Of a stretch of 64,000 nucleotides of DNA, positions 61,410 through 64,000 are shown one piece after another (positions within the stretch are counted from its first letter, which is position 1; each line of letters opens with the position of its first letter). The stretch covers positions 1-64,000 of the forward strand of contig JAFQAZ010000032.1 of the NCBI GenBank assembly GCA_017416855.1, written 5' to 3'. The notes below the pieces were generated by a model. The model did not search any database, was not told where the DNA came from, and worked only from the letters and a program-made list of their open reading frames with translations. Source of the DNA: Clostridia bacterium (GTDB taxonomy: Bacteria; Bacillota; Clostridia; UBA1381; UBA9506). Position numbers and translations under genes: made by a program.

Positions 61410-62340
61410 AATTCTGTTCCTTCATCATTTTTTCTTTTAACATCTTTTCGCGGTATTCCGTGGGTGGAATGCCTTCTGTTTTTTTGAAATACCGGCTAAA
61501 ATAATAGCGGTTTTCAAAGCCGGATTCATAGGCAATTTCACTGATGGTTTTATCAGAAATCATTAATTTTTCTTTTGCTGCATTCATCCGTAAAACATTG
61601 CGGTATTTAACAATATTCACGCCCATAATCCGTTTAAAAACGCGATTTGCATAGTCAAAGTTAACAGCAAATTGTTTTTCGATATCAACACTAGAAACAT
61701 TTTGTAAATAGTTCTTACGAATATATTCAGCGATATTTCTCACCATATAATATGCTTTAAAGCTATTTTCCTGTTTCCCTTCCTCCAGGTTGTCCAATAT
61801 CATTCCTTCTAATTTCAACAGCAATCCGGAAACAAGAAAAGAAAGCTGCAGTCTGTGCTCAATGTCCTGATGCTCAATTAAAAAATGATTCTTCAATACA
61901 TCGGTAATATACAGCAAAAAGTCTTTATTTTCAATATGATACCGTTGCCGCACCAAAACTTTCATATATTCATAGCACCCGGCACCTAAAATATCCGCCT
62001 GCAGGAAACCATTTCGTTTATTCTGCACAATCCGGCAATATTCTTCGTCGGAAAGGGACCGTTCACGTATACAATTTGTGTCAAAATGAATATAATAAAA
62101 TTCACATTCCGTACACTGAAGAGGTCTTTGAAAATCCCCTTTACGAAAACAGTATATATCTCCTGGCAAAAGGGTTATTGGCTCACCGTTTGCCTCTAAG
62201 CAAAGTGACCCTTTTGTAACAATATATAAAATATATTCAGGATTATATCGTGTGCAATGCCTTTGGGGTGGCACAAACTCCTGATGGTTCAACATGGTAA
62301 TCTGCAGGGTTTGGTTTAAGTCAAGTTCAAAGTATTTCAT
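61384..62340 (-). CDS. AraC-family transcriptional regulator
   Basis: 318 aa from ATG 62340, after GAGGTG; the frame extends to 62415. N-terminal cupin sensor (about 30-110; ILYIVTKGSLCLEANGEP, LLPGDIYCF) and C-terminal helix-turn-helix pair with NRVFKRIMGVNIVKYRN and FENRYYFSRYFKKTEGIPPTEYR. It is the first gene of the operon and overlaps the MATE start by 26 bp, so it likely activates its own operon in response to a sugar. Confidence 0.92.
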   Translation of the reverse strand: MKYFELDLNQTLQITMLNHQEFVPPQRHCTRYNPEYILYIVTKGSLCLEANGEPITLLPGDIYCFRKGDFQRPLQCTECEFYYIHFDTNCIRERSLSDEEYCRIVQNKRNGFLQADILGAGCYEYMKVLVRQRYHIENKDFLLYITDVLKNHFLIEHQDIEHRLQLSFLVSGLLLKLEGMILDNLEEGKQENSFKAYYMVRNIAEYIRKNYLQNVSSVDIEKQFAVNFDYANRVFKRIMGVNIVKYRNVLRMNAAKEKLMISDKTISEIAYESGFENRYYFSRYFKKTEGIPPTEYREKMLKEKMMKEQNYEITNIQV

Positions 62341-62449
62341 AAGGATAAACACCTCAATCAAATTAAACCACTTTTTTATACATTTTGCAAGACTTTTTGC
62401 CGTGAATATTTGCACAAAAACGACTTTTTAAAATAACAAAAATAGAAAA

Positions 62450-62489
62450 AAACGCCGTAAAGGAGTGTTTTTTCTTCTTTACAGCGTTT
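62450..62489 (-). terminator. Terminator after the LysR-family gene
   Basis: 13-bp stem with one mismatch (62450-62462 with 62477-62489), 14-nt loop, then seven T on the minus strand. Confidence 0.88.
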
Positions 62490-62504
62490 ATCAATAACGT
62501 TTAT

Positions 62505-63416
62505 TTATCGGTTAGTATTAACATTCTGACCCAATTCCATCAGCAATGCAATAAATCGCTCCATTAAAGGGGTTATTTTTTTATTTCCGTGCAAAATATA
62601 TCCAATGGTATAGAATTCCTCACTGTCTAAAGGAATGCTGACAATATTGCCGTTATTCAGTGCCGAGGGCATAATACCTGTACCAACAGTATAACAGTCG
62701 GTGCTGAGCAACACATTCATCAAGCTGGCTCTGTCACTGATTTCAATATGTTTGTCGCTAAAGCTATTCATAATTTCTTCCGTAAAAAAAGAATTATGGT
62801 GTTCTCCCTGCTCATAAGATACATAGGCATATTCTTTTAGCTGATGGTAGCACAAGCTTTTTTCCTTTGCCAAAGGATGCTCCTTTCGCACAAACACATG
62901 AGGAAATGCTTTTAAAAACGGTGTGAATAATAACCCCTTTTTATGAAGGTACCGTTTCATAATGCCGTCATCATTGCCTTTAATGGCTAAAACACCAATA
63001 TCGCTATAGGCTGTTTCAATCTCACGAATTACTTGATATGTTTGTGTTTCCCGCAGAGCAAACTGATAAGACTCTGCTTTTGTTTCCCATAAAAGTTTTC
63101 CAAAAATATCTGCGACAAAATCATAATGCTGGGTAGAAATATAAAGCTTTTGAGAGGACTGCTGGTAGCTATACCGTTGTAAGACGAAATCATGCTGCTC
63201 CACCAGTTGTGTGGCATAGCGAATAAATTCTGCCCCTTCTTCTGTTAATAACACACCGTTACTAACTCTATCAAAAACAGTAATGCCCAGTTCCTCCTCC
63301 AAGGCCTTAATACTGCTGGATAAACTGGATTGAGCTACAAACAAATTTTTTGCTGCTTCATTAAAAGAACCCTGTTTCGCTATTTCAAGTGCATATCTGC
63401 ACTGTTGTACGGTCAT
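62505..63416 (-). CDS. LysR-family transcriptional regulator
   Basis: 303 aa from ATG 63416, after GGGGGATTGCAGT. N-terminal winged helix with GSFNEAAKNLFVAQSSLSSS near 15-34, then a linker helix and a periplasmic-binding-like effector domain (about 90-295). Its ATG overlaps the stop of the DUF554 gene by 4 bp (ATGA), so it is cotranscribed with that gene rather than divergent, unusual for LysR. Effector unknown. Confidence 0.92.
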   Translation of the reverse strand: MTVQQCRYALEIAKQGSFNEAAKNLFVAQSSLSSSIKALEEELGITVFDRVSNGVLLTEEGAEFIRYATQLVEQHDFVLQRYSYQQSSQKLYISTQHYDFVADIFGKLLWETKAESYQFALRETQTYQVIREIETAYSDIGVLAIKGNDDGIMKRYLHKKGLLFTPFLKAFPHVFVRKEHPLAKEKSLCYHQLKEYAYVSYEQGEHHNSFFTEEIMNSFSDKHIEISDRASLMNVLLSTDCYTVGTGIMPSALNNGNIVSIPLDSEEFYTIGYILHGNKKITPLMERFIALLMELGQNVNTNR

Positions 63417-64000
63417 ACTGCAATCCCCCATATTGTCCATAATAAATTAAACATTATAATTAAAAAAATCCCCGGTATCATGTTGACATTACTGATTTTA
63501 TACCGGCCGTCGCAAATCAGATTGAATCCGGAAAAAAACAGCACAATATAACCCATGGCACAAAGCTGACCAATAAAGCCATCGCTGAAAAAGTTGCCAA
63601 AAAGACAGGCCAGCATCCAAAACAGAAGCTGCAACAACATCACAGGTATGGCCGAAAAAGCCGCTGTCCCTCCATAACTCATACCAAACATTAAGGCGAA
63701 GGGAAAATCAATGAGACTTTTTAAAATCAACTGGCTGTTATCCTGATTGAGTGCCAATAAAATCGGTCCGCTGATTTGCAATCCTCCTATACCAAAAAAC
63801 AAAGTCGCATCCACAAAAGCATTCCCAAGTATATTATCATATTTTGCAAAACGGCTTAATTTTTCCTCAATCCCTATGGTTTCTCCAATCCAACTGCCCA
63901 CAATTAAAGCCAAAATGACCAGCATTAAATGAGAGCTTTGCAGCTTCATGTCTGTTATGCTGAATACATTTTCAAAAAAGCCCACCAGGCTGATAATCAT
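63413..64000 (-). CDS. DUF554-family membrane protein (5' partial)
   Basis: At least 195 aa; the frame is still open at the window end, and the usual N-terminal segment (about 40 residues) is missing, so the gene continues beyond the window. Six or so membrane helices. Family signs: VGSWIGETIGIEEKL near 35, ATLFFGIGGLQISGPI near 66, FSAIPVMLLQ near 115. Close to E. coli YqgA and B. subtilis YdfK, whose functions are unknown. Operon with the LysR-family gene. Confidence 0.85.
   Translation of the reverse strand: MIISLVGFFENVFSITDMKLQSSHLMLVILALIVGSWIGETIGIEEKLSRFAKYDNILGNAFVDATLFFGIGGLQISGPILLALNQDNSQLILKSLIDFPFALMFGMSYGGTAAFSAIPVMLLQLLFWMLACLFGNFFSDGFIGQLCAMGYIVLFFSGFNLICDGRYKISNVNMIPGIFLIIMFNLLWTIWGIAV

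Overview
The window reads as chromosomal DNA of an anaerobic, spore-forming Firmicute of the class Clostridia. The evidence is the spoIIGA-sigE pair, a cwlJ-gerQ pair, a CIRCE operator before groESL, a Na+-pumping biotin-dependent decarboxylase, an F-type ATPase with a Na+-type ion site, and strong AGGAGG-type ribosome sites with TTGACA/TATAAT promoters. The genus cannot be fixed from this sequence. I see no phage, no insertion-sequence transposase and no CRISPR array.

Layout. 1-3.0 kb: the biotin carrier (5' truncated), the membrane beta subunit and the carboxyltransferase alpha subunit of a sodium-pumping decarboxylase. 3.0-5.6 kb: a membrane zinc-ribbon protein and an orphan glycosidase-like protein. 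5.8-9.3 kb: a compact AraC / phosphotriesterase-family / creatinase-like M24 / ASRT-domain operon, probably an acquired catabolic unit. It is set off from groESL (9.8-11.7 kb, CIRCE-controlled) by a duplicated terminator block. 12-15.2 kb: an HI0933 flavoprotein, HflX and a YigZ protein. 15.2-31.1 kb: one long minus-strand housekeeping run (pyrH, frr, uppS, cdsA, dxr, rseP, mutL, miaA, recD2, an O-methyltransferase, pth, mfd, prsA) linking translation, isoprenoid and phospholipid synthesis and DNA repair. Upstream of pyrH lies a cluster of three DnaA boxes.

31.4-39.2 kb is more accessory: a GtrA protein, an SLH/PstS-like lipoprotein, an esterase / SGNH hydrolase / M20 peptidase operon, small unknown genes separated by repeated leader sequences and a palindromic element, and a glycerophosphodiesterase. 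39.3-48.8 kb carries cwlJ-gerQ, an AraC regulator divergent from an ABC exporter, rodA, tRNA-Arg(ACG) followed by 193-bp tandem repeats, a ferredoxin, sigE-spoIIGA, and two tandem RimK-like ATP-grasp ligases. 48.8-57.5 kb holds dus, an auxin-efflux-type carrier and the complete F1Fo ATPase operon (I-a-c-b-delta-alpha-gamma-beta-epsilon). 57.6-64 kb has an AraC / MATE / GH106-like operon and a DUF554 / LysR operon cut by the window end.

How the genes work together: the decarboxylase can export Na+, and the ATPase c subunit carries the Na+-type two-carboxylate site, so the two may share a sodium circuit. The best candidates for undescribed biology are the ASRT/PTE/M24 operon, the paired ATP-grasp ligases, and the repeats after tRNA-Arg. 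Promoter and terminator calls come from reading by eye; no searches were run.
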